A DNA stretch of 64,000 bases from Neorickettsia sennetsu str. Miyayama (GCF_000013165.1 NC_007798.1:186001-250000); one strand, 5' to 3'. Shown: positions 25,998 to 35,806, counted from the stretch's first letter. Numbers and translations are program-made. The notes: generated by a model from the sequence alone, not told the origin.

Positions 25998-26175
25998 ACC
26001 AACTTGGCAGATATTGCAGCCAATACAAAAAATTAATAATTTTACTTAATTATGCGAAAAAACTCAACATATTAACAAATTGGAGGTATGCTAAAGCAGA
26101 TAGAAAACACCCGGCCTAGAACAAAACCAATTTATCCTAACGAGATAAAACTCTAGAAAACCAGTATCCCGTATC

Positions 26176-26192
26176 TTTTGACACCGTCAAAA
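26176..26192 (-). terminator. Hairpin immediately after sucD
   Basis: TTTTGAC, a three-base loop and GTCAAAA, perfect over seven pairs, starting four bases past the sucD stop. The arms are AT-rich and no U-run follows on the reverse strand, so it may be a processing or stabilising hairpin rather than a terminator. Confidence 0.35.
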
Positions 26193-26196
26193 ATAC

Positions 26197-27069
26197 TTAT
26201 GCTATGAGATCTGCAACCGTTTTTCCTATCAGAGCTGGGGTTTCCGCAATTACAATTCCTGCGTCTTTCATTACTTTTATCTTACTTTCTGCAGACTCAT
26301 CGCTACTCGAAATAATTGCCCCAGCATGGCCCATCCTCCTTCCAGGAGGAGCAGTAGCACCGGCAATAAAACCAACTGTTGGTTTTTTACTTTGCGATGA
26401 TTTCAGCAATGCACAAGCCTTTTCCTCAGCTGAACCACCAATTTCACCAATCATGATAATTGCTTCAGTTTCTGGATCGTCCAAGAACATTTTCACACAA
26501 TCCACGAAATCGAGCCCTTTTACTGGATCACCACCCACACCAATGCACGTGGATTGTCCGAGACCCATTTGTGTTGTCTGTGCAACCGCTTCATAGGTGA
26601 GTGTTCCAGAGCGAGAGACAATGCCTATTTTTCCACGCTTGTGGATATATCCCGGCATTATACCTATCTTGCATTCACCAGGCGTTATGATGCCCGGGCA
26701 GTTTGGGCCTATCAACAGACTTTTAGAGTTACTTAATGCGCTCTTAACGCGCATCATGTCTTGAACAGGAATTCCCTCTGTTATACACACGATCAGTTCT
26801 ATCTCTGCATCAATTGCTTCAAGAATTGCGTCCATCGCAAACGGTGCCGGAACATATATTACGGTTGCATTTGCTCCAGTCTCTTTTCTTGCATGGTATA
26901 CAGTGTTAAAGACCGGTAGCCCAAGGTGCATTTGACCTCCCTTACCGGGCGTTACACCACCAACCATTTTTGTGCCGTATTCAATAGCCTGTTCAGAATG
27001 AAAAGTACCCTGATGGCCTGTAAATCCTTGGCAGATAACCCGTGTTTCTTTGTTAACTAAAATCGCCAT
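26197..27069 (-). CDS. sucD: Succinyl-CoA synthetase alpha subunit
   Basis: Forms the ADP- or GDP-dependent succinyl-CoA ligase with SucC, giving substrate-level phosphorylation in the TCA cycle. The CoA-binding start is TGHQGTFH (17-24), and the phosphorylated histidine is H248 in RRMGHAGAI. The 290-residue length is exact for the family. Its start codon overlaps the sucC stop by one base, which is strict translational coupling. Confidence 0.97.
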   Translation of the reverse strand: MAILVNKETRVICQGFTGHQGTFHSEQAIEYGTKMVGGVTPGKGGQMHLGLPVFNTVYHARKETGANATVIYVPAPFAMDAILEAIDAEIELIVCITEGIPVQDMMRVKSALSNSKSLLIGPNCPGIITPGECKIGIMPGYIHKRGKIGIVSRSGTLTYEAVAQTTQMGLGQSTCIGVGGDPVKGLDFVDCVKMFLDDPETEAIIMIGEIGGSAEEKACALLKSSQSKKPTVGFIAGATAPPGRRMGHAGAIISSSDESAESKIKVMKDAGIVIAETPALIGKTVADLIA

Positions 27070-28247
27070 TAAATTTCCTTCCTTGTCAGTTTTACGATTT
27101 TTTGTGCCGCATCATCAAGTTCGGAGGCGGTCACAATATTCAGTCCGGAGCCCTCAATAATCTTTATTCCAGCAGAGTAGTTAGTGCCGGATAGGCGGAC
27201 GACTAAAGGCATAGTAAGACCTATATCTTTGGCTGCTGCAACTATACCCTCCGCGATGATATCACAACGCATGATACCACCGAAAATGTTCACTAATATG
27301 CCGGCGACATGTTTGTCAGATGAAATTATTTTAAATGCGTTCGTGACTTGCTCTAGGTTGGCCCCACCACCAACATCTAGGAAATTCGCTGGACTAGCAC
27401 CATAATATTTTATGATGTCCATTGTTGCCATCGCGAGCCCAGCTCCGTTTACCATACAACCTATGCCGCCTTCCATTTTGATGTAGTTGAGATTGTATTT
27501 TGCCGCCTCAATTTCTTTTGGGTCCTCTTCGTATAAATCTCTTAGTTCTAGCGTATCTGGGTGGCGATAAAGCGCATTATCGTCGAAGTTAAGTTTTGCA
27601 TCTAACGCTATGAACTCACCTTTACTATTTGCTATCAAGGGGTTTATTTCGACTTGAGAGGCATCCCTTGTGACGAATAGAGCATACAATTTCTTCACAA
27701 GTGGTGTGAACTGCTTAATTTGAGCAAGACTGAGTCCTAGCTCAAATCCTATTTTCCTTGCGTGAAAGTCTGATATACCAATACTTAGATCTACAAAGAC
27801 TTTCTTGATTTTTTCTGGGGTCGATCTCGCAATTTCTTCTATGTCCATTCCCCCTTCTTCTGAGGCAATTATGGCCACTTTCGCGTTTTCTCTATCAACC
27901 ACCATGCTTAGGTAGTATTCTTTCAGGATCGACTGTCCAGCCTCAATATAGACCTTCCGTACTTTCTGTCCCGCTGGAGAAGTTTGATGAGTTACCAGGT
28001 TCATACCAAGCATTTTTTTTGTGTTATCTATCGCCTCTTCAACAGAACGACAAATCACGACACCACCAGCTTTACCTCTTCCACCTGCATGTATTTGAGC
28101 TTTCACTGCAAATACCTTGCCACCCAGTCGAGCTAAACTTTTTGCGATTTCTGAGGTTTCTGTATCCTCTTGAACCAAAAACCCGGCGGGCGTGGGCACA
28201 CCACAGACTCGCAGTATCTCCTTTGCTTGGTATTCATGAATGTTCAT
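27069..28247 (-). CDS. sucC: Succinyl-CoA synthetase beta subunit
   Basis: The ATP-grasp subunit of succinyl-CoA ligase. It starts [12 protein letters not shown], as in most homologues, and contains the GRGKAGGV motif near 52-59, [13 protein letters not shown] in the centre and the ligand loop GGANLEQV. It has 392 residues. It is first in the sucCD operon and is preceded by a candidate promoter at 28290-28318. sucAB and other TCA genes are not in the window. Confidence 0.97.
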   Translation of the reverse strand: MNIHEYQAKEILRVCGVPTPAGFLVQEDTETSEIAKSLARLGGKVFAVKAQIHAGGRGKAGGVVICRSVEEAIDNTKKMLGMNLVTHQTSPAGQKVRKVYIEAGQSILKEYYLSMVVDRENAKVAIIASEEGGMDIEEIARSTPEKIKKVFVDLSIGISDFHARKIGFELGLSLAQIKQFTPLVKKLYALFVTRDASQVEINPLIANSKGEFIALDAKLNFDDNALYRHPDTLELRDLYEEDPKEIEAAKYNLNYIKMEGGIGCMVNGAGLAMATMDIIKYYGASPANFLDVGGGANLEQVTNAFKIISSDKHVAGILVNIFGGIMRCDIIAEGIVAAAKDIGLTMPLVVRLSGTNYSAGIKIIEGSGLNIVTASELDDAAQKIVKLTRKEI

Positions 28248-28289
28248 TTGTTTGCTTATCCTGAAAGATTTTCTTACACAGCTGAGTAC

Positions 28290-28318
28290 CTTTTAGCACG
28301 TAAGATTTCCCCAAACAA
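28290..28318 (-). promoter_or_regulatory. Candidate promoter of sucCD
   Basis: On the reverse strand, TTGTTT (28313-28318), 17 bases, TAAAAG (28290-28295). The -35 is the same TTGTTT seen before tRNA-Ile and tRNA-Met; the -10 is weaker. Confidence 0.4.
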
Positions 28319-28428
28319 CCTAGACTGCTGATGTAACAACTTTGCTTTTATGGAAACCTTGGATGTGAGTAGCCGTGACGTGATACGATGGATTATCCAG
28401 ACAGACTTAGTTCTAAGATTTGTGCTTG

Positions 28429-28457
28429 TTGTTTTTATGTTGCATAAAGCGTACAAT
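28429..28457 (+). promoter_or_regulatory. Promoter of tRNA-Met/thiL
   Basis: TTGTTT (28429-28434), a 17-base spacer and TACAAT (28452-28457), the same hexamers and spacing as the tRNA-Ile promoter. The predicted start lies about seven bases before the tRNA. Confidence 0.6.
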
Positions 28458-28470
28458 TGCGGTCTCACAT

Positions 28471-28544
28471 GGCGATGTAGCTCAGCTGGTTAGAGCGGCG
28501 GAATCATAATCCGTAGGTCGTGGGTTCGAGTCCCACTTTCGCTA
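28471..28544 (+). tRNA. tRNA-Met (anticodon CAT), elongator type
   Basis: A 74-base cloverleaf with D-arm GCTCAG..GAGC, CAT in the anticodon loop and T-arm GGGTTCGAGTCCC. The G1-U72 pair and the 3' end GCTA resemble elongator tRNA-Met. The acceptor stem has one U-U mismatch. An initiator would have a mismatched 1-72 pair and GGG/CCC in the anticodon stem, which are absent. Ile2 (lysidine) cannot be fully excluded. CCA is not encoded. Confidence 0.9.
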
Positions 28545-28555
28545 TTTCCTTCTTT

Positions 28556-29461
28556 ATGGACGAGCATCGAATTCTCGCTGAGATTATTTCTGGGATTGCA
28601 GAGCCTCTTTTTCTTCTGGACGATGCATTTGTGCTCGACGATTTTGTTATTACGAAAGATCTCTTGGTAGAGGATATCCATTTCTTCCCCTTCGCGGAAC
28701 CGTATAAACTTGCGAAGAAAGCCTTAAGAGTTAACTTGTCTGACCTTGCTGCGATGGGTGCTGAACCAGTCGGTTATTTTCTCGGACTTGTCTTAGGTGA
28801 AAAACATAAAAACTCAACATGGTTGAATAGATTTGCCGATGGTCTTCTTGATGATCAACGCTGCTATGGAATTAAACTTTTTGGTGGTGACACAGTTATT
28901 CATTCTGGGCCGCTTCTCATAAGTGTTACGATGATCGGGAAAAAAGCAGAGCGTGTTTTAACTCGTTCTGGTGCGGAAATTGGGGATGAGCTCTGTGTTA
29001 GCGGGCCAATAGGTGACTCGCATCTGGGATTACTTTCGTATCAAGGCGAATTGCAAGAAAATTCATACTTTCGCAGCAAGTACGATTTGCCGGAGCCATG
29101 CCTTGATGTGAGTAGGGATATAATCTCTAGCGTGACTTCCTGTATTGATATTTCTGATGGTTTATTGAGTGAAGCTCAACACCTGGCCAAGAATTCTACG
29201 GTTTCTATCACGATTTTTTTCGATAAGGTTCCCGTTTCTGATGCAGCAGATGTCATACTGTTTGAAAAGCCAGAAATTCGCAAAAAACTCTTAACAGCAG
29301 GTGATGACTACCAGTTACTTTTCACTGTTCCTAAAGAACATCCCGTGACAAGAAAATATCCGGTGATTGGTTTTGTTTCAGAAGGTATGGGGGAGGTTAG
29401 AGTGCTTGACTCGTTCGGAAGAGAGATCTATTTTGACAATTCAGGCTTTGTACATCGTTGA
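28556..29461 (+). CDS. thiL: Thiamine-monophosphate kinase
   Basis: Phosphorylates thiamine monophosphate to the active cofactor thiamine diphosphate. The family start is altered: LLDDAFVL replaces the usual GDDAAV, but KDLLVEDIHF, ALRVNLSDLAAMGAEP and DISDGLLSEA are well kept. The frame runs back into the tRNA, but the ATG at 28556, 11 bases after it, begins the conserved region and gives 301 residues. It has no Shine-Dalgarno. A small inverted repeat GTGGAG..CTCCAC follows at 29481-29503. Confidence 0.92.
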   Translation: MDEHRILAEIISGIAEPLFLLDDAFVLDDFVITKDLLVEDIHFFPFAEPYKLAKKALRVNLSDLAAMGAEPVGYFLGLVLGEKHKNSTWLNRFADGLLDDQRCYGIKLFGGDTVIHSGPLLISVTMIGKKAERVLTRSGAEIGDELCVSGPIGDSHLGLLSYQGELQENSYFRSKYDLPEPCLDVSRDIISSVTSCIDISDGLLSEAQHLAKNSTVSITIFFDKVPVSDAADVILFEKPEIRKKLLTAGDDYQLLFTVPKEHPVTRKYPVIGFVSEGMGEVRVLDSFGREIYFDNSGFVHR

Positions 29462-29610
29462 ACTAGGCAGTATGGTTGAGGTGGAGGTAGGAAAATTCTC
29501 CACGCAGCTTTAGGCCCAGCTTCCTGTTGTAAATACGTACAAGTATCAGTTAATTAGCAACTTCGGAGTTTTCCGGCAAAGGCTTTTTTTTATCTGTTGA
29601 AATTGATATC

Positions 29611-30366
29611 ATGGATTCCCGCAAGGATATATTGGAGAGTATGGAAACTTGTGTGCAGCGCTTCGTGGTTGCAAATTGGAAGATGAATGGCAGTCAGCAA
29701 TTGTGTGATGTTTTTGTGAATCGCTTTTCTGCTTTTGCTTTCAACCCTGAGGTCGAGATTGTAATAGCACCTCCGGCTGTCTACTTAGGACAGATGAGAG
29801 CTGCTGTAATGTCTTCTGATTTGCCCTTAGCTCTGGGAGCACAGGATTGCGCTTCAGGTGATAATACTCCTAGCACTGGTGACATAAGTTCTAGGATGTT
29901 TAAAGAGGTTGGTGCGAGGTATGTTCTTGTAGGACATTCCGAGAGGAGGACTTTGCACTGTGAATCGAGTAAAGTGGTGGGTATGAAGGCCAATGCTGGA
30001 TTACGCAGTCGCCTTATACCGATCATTTGTGTCGGACAGAATAACAGACCTATAAATAGAGAGAGTCTGACTAAGCAATGTAGGGATTCAATTCCAATGA
30101 ATAGCCACGACTTCATAGTGGCCTACGAGCCGGTCTATGCCATAGGAACAGGTATCGTGCCTTCGAACGAGGAGATTGAGGAGGCAGTCTGTTTAATCAA
30201 GGATGCTGTTGGAGATGCAGTACCAGTGCTTTATGGTGGTTCTGTTTCTCCAGTTAATTGCTCAGAGATTTTTGCTGTGAAGAACCTTGGTGGAGTGCTT
30301 GTAGGTGGTGCGAGCTTAGATCCGGATAGCTTCATCAAGATCTGTGAGGTTGCAAATCGGTTTTGA
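29611..30366 (+). CDS. tpiA: Triosephosphate isomerase
   Basis: Interconverts dihydroxyacetone phosphate and glyceraldehyde 3-phosphate. The catalytic residues K24 (ANWKMNG), H109 (VGHSERR) and E173 (YEPVYAIGTG) and the phosphate loop LYGGSV are all present. At 251 residues it is normal. A second ATG at 29641, with GGAG close in front, aligns better with the usual N-terminus, so the first ten residues are doubtful. Neorickettsia probably uses it gluconeogenically, and DHAP feeds GpsA. Confidence 0.95.
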   Translation: MDSRKDILESMETCVQRFVVANWKMNGSQQLCDVFVNRFSAFAFNPEVEIVIAPPAVYLGQMRAAVMSSDLPLALGAQDCASGDNTPSTGDISSRMFKEVGARYVLVGHSERRTLHCESSKVVGMKANAGLRSRLIPIICVGQNNRPINRESLTKQCRDSIPMNSHDFIVAYEPVYAIGTGIVPSNEEIEEAVCLIKDAVGDAVPVLYGGSVSPVNCSEIFAVKNLGGVLVGGASLDPDSFIKICEVANRF

Positions 30367-30455
30367 TCCTAGAGTCTTGACCCCTCTTTGAGTTGGGTTT
30401 GAAGCGGTTCTATGCTAGGCTATCCCGTGCTGGTGGATTTTTTGTCGAACTTTTT

Positions 30456-31301
30456 ATGGAGAAGTTTACGCTCGTTACTTTCTATCATTTTGTGCAGTTG
30501 GAGAACTACGAAGATATGCGCGACGAACTCCTTTCATGTTGCATTGAAAAGGGGTTAAAGGGCACAGTTTTGCTTGCCTTGGAAGGAATCAATGGCTCGG
30601 TTGCTGGTCATGATGGTGAAATACGTGATTTCCTTGATTTTGTTCGAAGGGATGAGAGGCTCCGTGGTTTGGAGTGGAAAGAGAGTTATACTAATTTTCA
30701 GCCGTTTCAAGAAATGAAGGTTCGCCTGAAGAAAGAAATCGTTGCACTTGGGTGTGCTGAGTTGGAAAATATGGAAATATGTGAGACCGGTGAATATGTA
30801 GAGCCTGAAGATTGGAGCAGTCTGATAGCGCGTGAGGATGTGAAGACTATTGATACTCGTAATTTGTACGAGACTAAGCTTGGTAGGTTTAAGTATTCCA
30901 TAGATCCAGAGACGATAAATTTCAGGGACTTTCAGGAGTGGGTAAGAAAGTGGATTGAAAAGGATAACGTGAGCATGGAGCAGAAAATAGCGATGTATTG
31001 CACTGGCGGTGTAAGGTGTGAGAAGTCCACTGCGTATATGAAGAGGATTGGTTTCAAAAATGTCTACCAACTCAAAGGTGGGATAATAAACTATTTTTTA
31101 AAAACCAAGAATAAAGATGGTGCGTGGGTTGGGGATTGTTTTGTGTTTGACGATAGAGTTGCGGTGAACGTGGATCTTGAACCTATACAGCTCAAGTGTT
31201 TAGAATGTAGCTGCGTTGTAAACACGGATGATTTAAAGAACATTCCCAGGGGTAGGGTGTTATGTTCGGGTTGTGGACAGAATACTACCCGATTTAGCTG
31301 A
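30456..31301 (+). CDS. trhO: tRNA uridine-34 hydroxylase TrhO
   Basis: Rhodanese-domain protein (YceA/TrhO family) that hydroxylates U34 of certain tRNAs, an early step to 5-oxyacetyl-type wobble uridines. It starts with the conserved FTLVTFYHF, then LLALEGINGSVAG. The rhodanese active Cys lies in YCTGGVRCEKS, and a C-terminal Cys-rich stretch (two C-x2-C pairs in the last 40 residues) may bind zinc. The ATG at 30456 gives 281 residues. An upstream TTG at 30393 would add 21 unlikely residues. Confidence 0.92.
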   Translation: MEKFTLVTFYHFVQLENYEDMRDELLSCCIEKGLKGTVLLALEGINGSVAGHDGEIRDFLDFVRRDERLRGLEWKESYTNFQPFQEMKVRLKKEIVALGCAELENMEICETGEYVEPEDWSSLIAREDVKTIDTRNLYETKLGRFKYSIDPETINFRDFQEWVRKWIEKDNVSMEQKIAMYCTGGVRCEKSTAYMKRIGFKNVYQLKGGIINYFLKTKNKDGAWVGDCFVFDDRVAVNVDLEPIQLKCLECSCVVNTDDLKNIPRGRVLCSGCGQNTTRFS

Positions 31302-31451
31302 GTAAACCTTCCGTAAAAGTGGTGTGAAAGGGAGTTTGATTGCCTTCTGAGGATTGTTTTAATGGTCTAGCTTCTCCTTTTATGGGGTCAACTTGTTTGC
31401 AATGCATGTTCTATGGTGGTAAACGTTTTTCCGTTTTCTAAGGTGTGAGTA

Positions 31452-32903
31452 GTGGTGAACGATCTAATTAAGTTGAGTGTTGCTAAGATGCATCTTGCAT
31501 TGGCGCGTCGGGAAATTTCTTCTCTAGAACTAGTTGAGGCTCATCTATTGCAGATAAGAGAGCGAAATGCCCACACCAATGCGTTGATACTTGTAACAGA
31601 GGAAGAAGCTAGACAAAGAGCGAAGCTTGCGGATGAGCGCCTCAAAAGAGGGGAGAGTGTAAATACACTTACCGGCATACCTTGCGTCATTAAGGACATG
31701 TATTGCACTAAAGGTGTCAGGACCACTGCTGCATCGCGTGCTTTGAGAAATTTTGTGCCGACGTATGAGTCTACGGTAACAAGTAAGCTGATTGATGCTG
31801 GTGCAGTGATGCTTGGCAAAGCCAACATGGATGAATTTGCTATGGGTTCGTCTAATACTTCTAGTTTCTTTGGTCCAGTAAAGAATCCACTTAAGGGAAA
31901 GAAAGGAGTTGATCTTGTTCCTGGTGGTTCGTCTGGTGGTTCTGCTGCAGCAGTTGCGGACTATTATTCCCCATTCTCTCTTGGCAGTGATACAGGTGGT
32001 TCTGTGCGGCAGCCTGCTTCTTTTTGTGGTCTTGTTGGTCTTAGACCGACTTATGGGCGCTGTTCACGTTGGGGAATGATTCCACTCGCAAATTCTTTGG
32101 ACCAGGCCGGTATACTTAGTAGAAATGTTGAGGACAATGCAGCAGTTTTTGAGGTGATTTCTGGTTATGATCGTAAAGATTCTACATGTGCTAAACTGGA
32201 GCCGTTCAAATATAATAAAAACCCAGATATACGTCATATAAAGGTTGGCATACCCCAGGAGTGTAAGGTTAGTGGTCTGAGCTCACATATAGTGAAATTA
32301 TGGGAAAGTACAGCTAATATATTGAGGCAACTTGGGGCAGAAATAATTGATGTCTCGCTTCCATGTGTGGAGTATTCCTTGATGGTGTATTACATCATAT
32401 GTTCCGCTGAAGCGTCCTCCCAGTTGGCGCGCTATGATGGTATACGCTACTCTCCTGATCCTTCAATTAGTGCATCTACTATTTCTGAATTATACGAGAA
32501 ATATCGTTCGGTTTCTTTTGGTAGGGAGGTAAAACGCAGGCTGTTTATGGGTACACATGTACTCTCTTCTTCTGGCTACGCCGATTACTATGCAGCAGCG
32601 AAGGAACTGCAAGAGGAGATTGTCAATGAATATTCTGCAGTGTTTGAAAAGGTCGATGTAATACTCAATCCAACTGCACCGAATGATGCATTTCCAATTG
32701 ACGGAAAATTAGAACCATTGGAGATGTACATGAATGATATTTTCACTGTTCCAACAAGTGTTGCCAAGCTACCATGTATTTCAATTCCTGTAGGGCTGTC
32801 CGAAGATGATATGCCATTGGGTATGCATCTTACGGCAAATTATTTTGCTGAAGAGTTACTCTTGAACGTTGCTCTAGCTTTGCAAAATGCGCTTTACAAG
32901 TAA
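31452..32903 (+). CDS. gatA: Asp/Glu-tRNA amidotransferase subunit A
   Basis: Amidase subunit of GatCAB, which turns Glu-tRNAGln (and Asp-tRNAAsn) into Gln-tRNAGln (Asn-tRNAAsn) using glutamine. The Ser-cisSer-Lys triad is visible as K81, S160 and S184 within the amidase signature GGSSGGSAAAV and GSDTGGSVRQPAS. The 483-residue length is typical. It starts at one of two adjacent GTG codons (31452 or 31455). gatB and gatC are elsewhere. Confidence 0.97.
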   Translation: MVNDLIKLSVAKMHLALARREISSLELVEAHLLQIRERNAHTNALILVTEEEARQRAKLADERLKRGESVNTLTGIPCVIKDMYCTKGVRTTAASRALRNFVPTYESTVTSKLIDAGAVMLGKANMDEFAMGSSNTSSFFGPVKNPLKGKKGVDLVPGGSSGGSAAAVADYYSPFSLGSDTGGSVRQPASFCGLVGLRPTYGRCSRWGMIPLANSLDQAGILSRNVEDNAAVFEVISGYDRKDSTCAKLEPFKYNKNPDIRHIKVGIPQECKVSGLSSHIVKLWESTANILRQLGAEIIDVSLPCVEYSLMVYYIICSAEASSQLARYDGIRYSPDPSISASTISELYEKYRSVSFGREVKRRLFMGTHVLSSSGYADYYAAAKELQEEIVNEYSAVFEKVDVILNPTAPNDAFPIDGKLEPLEMYMNDIFTVPTSVAKLPCISIPVGLSEDDMPLGMHLTANYFAEELLLNVALALQNALYK

Positions 32904-32940
32904 GTTGTGCAATGAGGGAATTTAATATTTGGGTGCTATC

Positions 32941-32969
32941 TTTTATTTTTTGCAGTCAAAAGTTATAAT
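32941..32969 (+). promoter_or_regulatory. Candidate promoter of rpmG
   Basis: A perfect -10, TATAAT, at 32964-32969, 25 bases before the rpmG ATG, with only a weak TTTTAT at -35 (32941-32946). Confidence 0.35.
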
Positions 32970-32994
32970 ACTGGTCGGTTTGGGTGCTGTGTTT

Positions 32995-33174
32995 ATGGCG
33001 AAAGCAAAGAAAAAAGGTGCTACTCTTTTTAAGGTGGTCAGTACTGAGGGTACCGGGTTTTTTTATCTTGTGTGTCGTAATCTCAAGAATAAGCAGGAGA
33101 AGTACTCGTTTAGAAAGTATGATCCTGTTGTCCGCAAACACGTGCTTTTTAAGGAAGCTAAGCTGAATAAGTAA
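32995..33174 (+). CDS. rpmG: 50S ribosomal protein L33
   Basis: A 59-residue bL33. It starts [20 protein letters not shown] at the ATG 32995; the open frame before it is not part of the protein. This is the zinc-free form, with one Cys only. It lies between gatA and ctaG, away from the main ribosomal cluster, with 15 bases to ctaG. Confidence 0.95.
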   Translation: MAKAKKKGATLFKVVSTEGTGFFYLVCRNLKNKQEKYSFRKYDPVVRKHVLFKEAKLNK

Positions 33175-33189
33175 TCTTCTTAGTTATAC

Positions 33190-33735
33190 ATGTCCGGTGG
33201 AAAGAGACGAATCCTGCTGCTTGTCTTGCTGCCGGTTTTTATGCTGCTTCTTTCATTTGCTTCTGTTCCGCTCTATAGCCTTTTCTGTAAAGCGACTGGC
33301 TATGCCGGCGCTGTTAAGAGGTCAAAGCGCAGCTTTGACTTACCAATTGGTTCTCGTGATATAGTTGTGAGATTTAATGCAGATGTAACTAAGAATCTGC
33401 CGGTACGTTTTTCTGTCCAGGACTATCCAGTAGTTGTTAAACCAGGTCAGAATGCACTTATATTCTATGCGGTCGAGAACACCACAGACGAGCCAATTGA
33501 GGCGATTGCAGTTTATAATGTAACACCCTACAAGGCTGCAAAATATTTCAATAAAGTTGCGTGCTTTTGTTTTGAAAAGCAGATACTCCCACCAAAGAAA
33601 AGGGTAGTAATGCCTGTATCATTTTTCATTGACCCGGAGATTGAAAAGGATCCCCAAATGGATGAGATAAAGACATTTACCCTATCGTATACTTTTTTTA
33701 GATACGCCGAGTATAGCGGGGGATGGTTAAAATAA
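33190..33735 (+). CDS. ctaG: Cytochrome c oxidase assembly protein CtaG/Cox11
   Basis: Inserts copper into the CuB site of cytochrome c oxidase at the inner membrane. One N-terminal membrane anchor (about 7-27) is followed by a periplasmic immunoglobulin-like domain carrying the copper-binding CFCF (residues 122-125, context KVACFCFEKQ) and PVSFFIDP. The 181-residue length is typical. Its presence implies an aa3-type oxidase elsewhere. It probably shares a transcript with rpmG. Confidence 0.95.
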   Translation: MSGGKRRILLLVLLPVFMLLLSFASVPLYSLFCKATGYAGAVKRSKRSFDLPIGSRDIVVRFNADVTKNLPVRFSVQDYPVVVKPGQNALIFYAVENTTDEPIEAIAVYNVTPYKAAKYFNKVACFCFEKQILPPKKRVVMPVSFFIDPEIEKDPQMDEIKTFTLSYTFFRYAEYSGGWLK

Positions 33736-33869
33736 ATTTTATATCACCTAACGTATTTTAAGTAAAAATGTTTTCGACTTTTCCAGCAGCGGACACAATA
33801 TATTGAACTGTGGTGAAAAAAAAACTACATATCGGATTCTAAGTTAGAGAAGCTCCCTGTTCTCGTTGT

Positions 33870-33898
33870 TTGCTGGGAAAGAGCTATCCTGATATAAT
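33870..33898 (+). promoter_or_regulatory. Promoter of dnaA
   Basis: TTGCTG (33870-33875), a 17-base spacer and a perfect TATAAT (33893-33898). The predicted start, near 33905, is about 38 bases before the first dnaA ATG. It would also serve the internal start at 34258. Confidence 0.55.
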
Positions 33899-33942
33899 GC
33901 TGTAATCCTTCACGTTTATACTTTTTAGGCCCTCAGTTTATC

Positions 33943-35739
33943 ATGGGTATTATTAACAATAGGTTCATCAATACATTTTTGGATGCCCTTCCATCTCCTA
34001 AAAAAAAGGCACTCGAACCAGTGTTAGAGTCTAATTCTCAGTCGTGTAATGGCGGTTTTGCGTTGACAGGATCCACGTCAGTGGCTCCGCAGGTGAGCTC
34101 TTTTGAGATAAGTGAAATCCGTGCAAGACCTACACAAAAATTGTTTCAGCAGGCGGCTCGTGATTGTATCTCAGAGGTTGAGGTTATAGATCATAATCTG
34201 CAGGAAGTCCGAAATGGGGTGGTGAGCGACCTTTTAGATGGAGGTTGTGAGGATGGAATGTATCACGATAGACAGGGCGTTGATGGTGTTGCGGATTCAT
34301 ATTCCTCAGACGCGGTGTTGCTAGCGAAGCAACATGACAGGCGCATTGATGGTATCGGTCCAACAGAATGGGATAGGGTAACGAGAAAGTTACGCAAATT
34401 TTACGGCGAAAAGATTTATGGAAGCTGGTTAAAGTTCATGTCTTTTAAGGAGATGAGATGTGGTCAGGTTTTTCTTTCTGTTCCAACGGGGTTCATAAAG
34501 GAGTGGATCACCGTGAACTATTTGGGTAACATTCTTGGGTTTTTGCGTAATGAAAATCCGGCAATTACCTCGATAGAAATAGGTGTTAATAAAGAGCATG
34601 ATAGGGCTCTAGAATCAGACCGTGAAGAGCTGGTTGCACCCTTTGTGAAATCCAAAATCAGTAGTGAAAAGGGTCGATTTGATAGAGGAAGTTTTTCTGA
34701 AAATTTAAGTAGCAGCATAGATCGAAGTAGGACATTTGATAGTTTTGTTGTTGGTAAGTCAAATGAGCTTGCATTTACGGCTTCCAAGCGTGTCGCAGAA
34801 GCTGTTGAGTTACCAATTTCAGGAAGTAACCCTCTATTTCTGTATGGTGGTGTGGGGCTTGGAAAAACACATCTCATGCACGCAATTGTTTGGCACATAA
34901 AAGCAAACTATGCAGACCGTAGAGTTATTTACCTCTCAGCAGAAAAATTCATGCACAAGTACATTACCGCATTGAAGAACAAGGACATGATGTCATTCAA
35001 GCAAATTTTTAGGTCTGTGGATGTCTTGATGGTTGATGATGTGCAATTTATTAGTGGCAAGGAAAGCACTCAGGAGGAGTTTTTTCACACGTTTAACGCT
35101 CTTATAGAGCAAAACAAGCAGCTTGTTATTTCGGCTGATAGATCTCCCAGTGATCTACAAGGGGTTGAGGAACGTATACAGTCGCGTTTATCTTGGGGGC
35201 TCGTTGCAGACATTAATCAGACGACATTTGAACTGCGTGTTGGTATTTTGGAGTCTAAATTGGAGCAAATGAAGTCTGATGTTGTCGTTCCAAAGAAAGT
35301 AGTAGAGTTCATGGCAAGAAATATAGTGTCGAACGTGCGTGAGTTAGAAGGTGCACTTAACAAAGTTATAGCTCACTCAGAGATTACCGGGAGTGTTGTC
35401 ACAGTTGATTCTGCTAAAGATTTGTTGGCTGATATACTGCGGACAAATAGTGTTGCTGTCACTTTAGAAAATATTCTTGCTAAGGTATCGGAATACTTTG
35501 GTATTAAGATTTCAGATCTTAAGTCGCAAAGAAGAGTCAAGGATGTTGCCTATGCGAGGCAAATGTGCATGTTCCTCGCTAAGACTCTTACGCAGAGAAG
35601 TCTCATCGATATAGGGAAGTTCCTCGGGGGTAGAGATCACGCTACGGTGATACATTCTGTGAGAAAAATCGAGATTTTGATTAAGAATGACGCAAGAGTC
35701 GCTGAAGATGTCAGAATACTCACTAAGAGGTTGACATGA
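33943..35739 (+). CDS. dnaA: Replication initiator DnaA with long N-terminal extension
   Basis: AAA+ initiator that melts the chromosomal origin. Walker A is GGVGLGKTH (302-310), Walker B is VLMVDDVQF (361-369), and the DNA-binding signature GGRDHATVIHSVRKI is at 562-576. Domain I, usually at the very N-terminus, starts only near residue 140 (TEWDRV, then SWLKFMSFKE). About 140 polar, low-complexity-like residues precede it, making 598 residues against the usual 450-500. An internal ATG at codon 106 (34258) has GAGG five bases ahead and could give a 493-residue form. The flanking genes ctaG and asd give no sign of an origin, and no DnaA-box cluster was seen. Confidence 0.93.
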   Translation: MGIINNRFINTFLDALPSPKKKALEPVLESNSQSCNGGFALTGSTSVAPQVSSFEISEIRARPTQKLFQQAARDCISEVEVIDHNLQEVRNGVVSDLLDGGCEDGMYHDRQGVDGVADSYSSDAVLLAKQHDRRIDGIGPTEWDRVTRKLRKFYGEKIYGSWLKFMSFKEMRCGQVFLSVPTGFIKEWITVNYLGNILGFLRNENPAITSIEIGVNKEHDRALESDREELVAPFVKSKISSEKGRFDRGSFSENLSSSIDRSRTFDSFVVGKSNELAFTASKRVAEAVELPISGSNPLFLYGGVGLGKTHLMHAIVWHIKANYADRRVIYLSAEKFMHKYITALKNKDMMSFKQIFRSVDVLMVDDVQFISGKESTQEEFFHTFNALIEQNKQLVISADRSPSDLQGVEERIQSRLSWGLVADINQTTFELRVGILESKLEQMKSDVVVPKKVVEFMARNIVSNVRELEGALNKVIAHSEITGSVVTVDSAKDLLADILRTNSVAVTLENILAKVSEYFGIKISDLKSQRRVKDVAYARQMCMFLAKTLTQRSLIDIGKFLGGRDHATVIHSVRKIEILIKNDARVAEDVRILTKRLT

Positions 35740-35806
35740 TCACTGAAACTGTCACTTCTTCATTGATGTAATAGTATAAGATTTGTTATCGGGGTTCAGT
35801 TTTGTG

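Noticed and set aside
26090-26155. Tiny frame after a GGAGGT motif upstream of ybeY
   Set aside because: The GGAGG touches the ATG, the product has only about 18 residues, and nothing supports it.
33736-33942. Replication origin next to dnaA
   Set aside because: No cluster of DnaA boxes or AT-rich repeats; only a promoter is seen. Origins in Rickettsiales often do not lie at dnaA.
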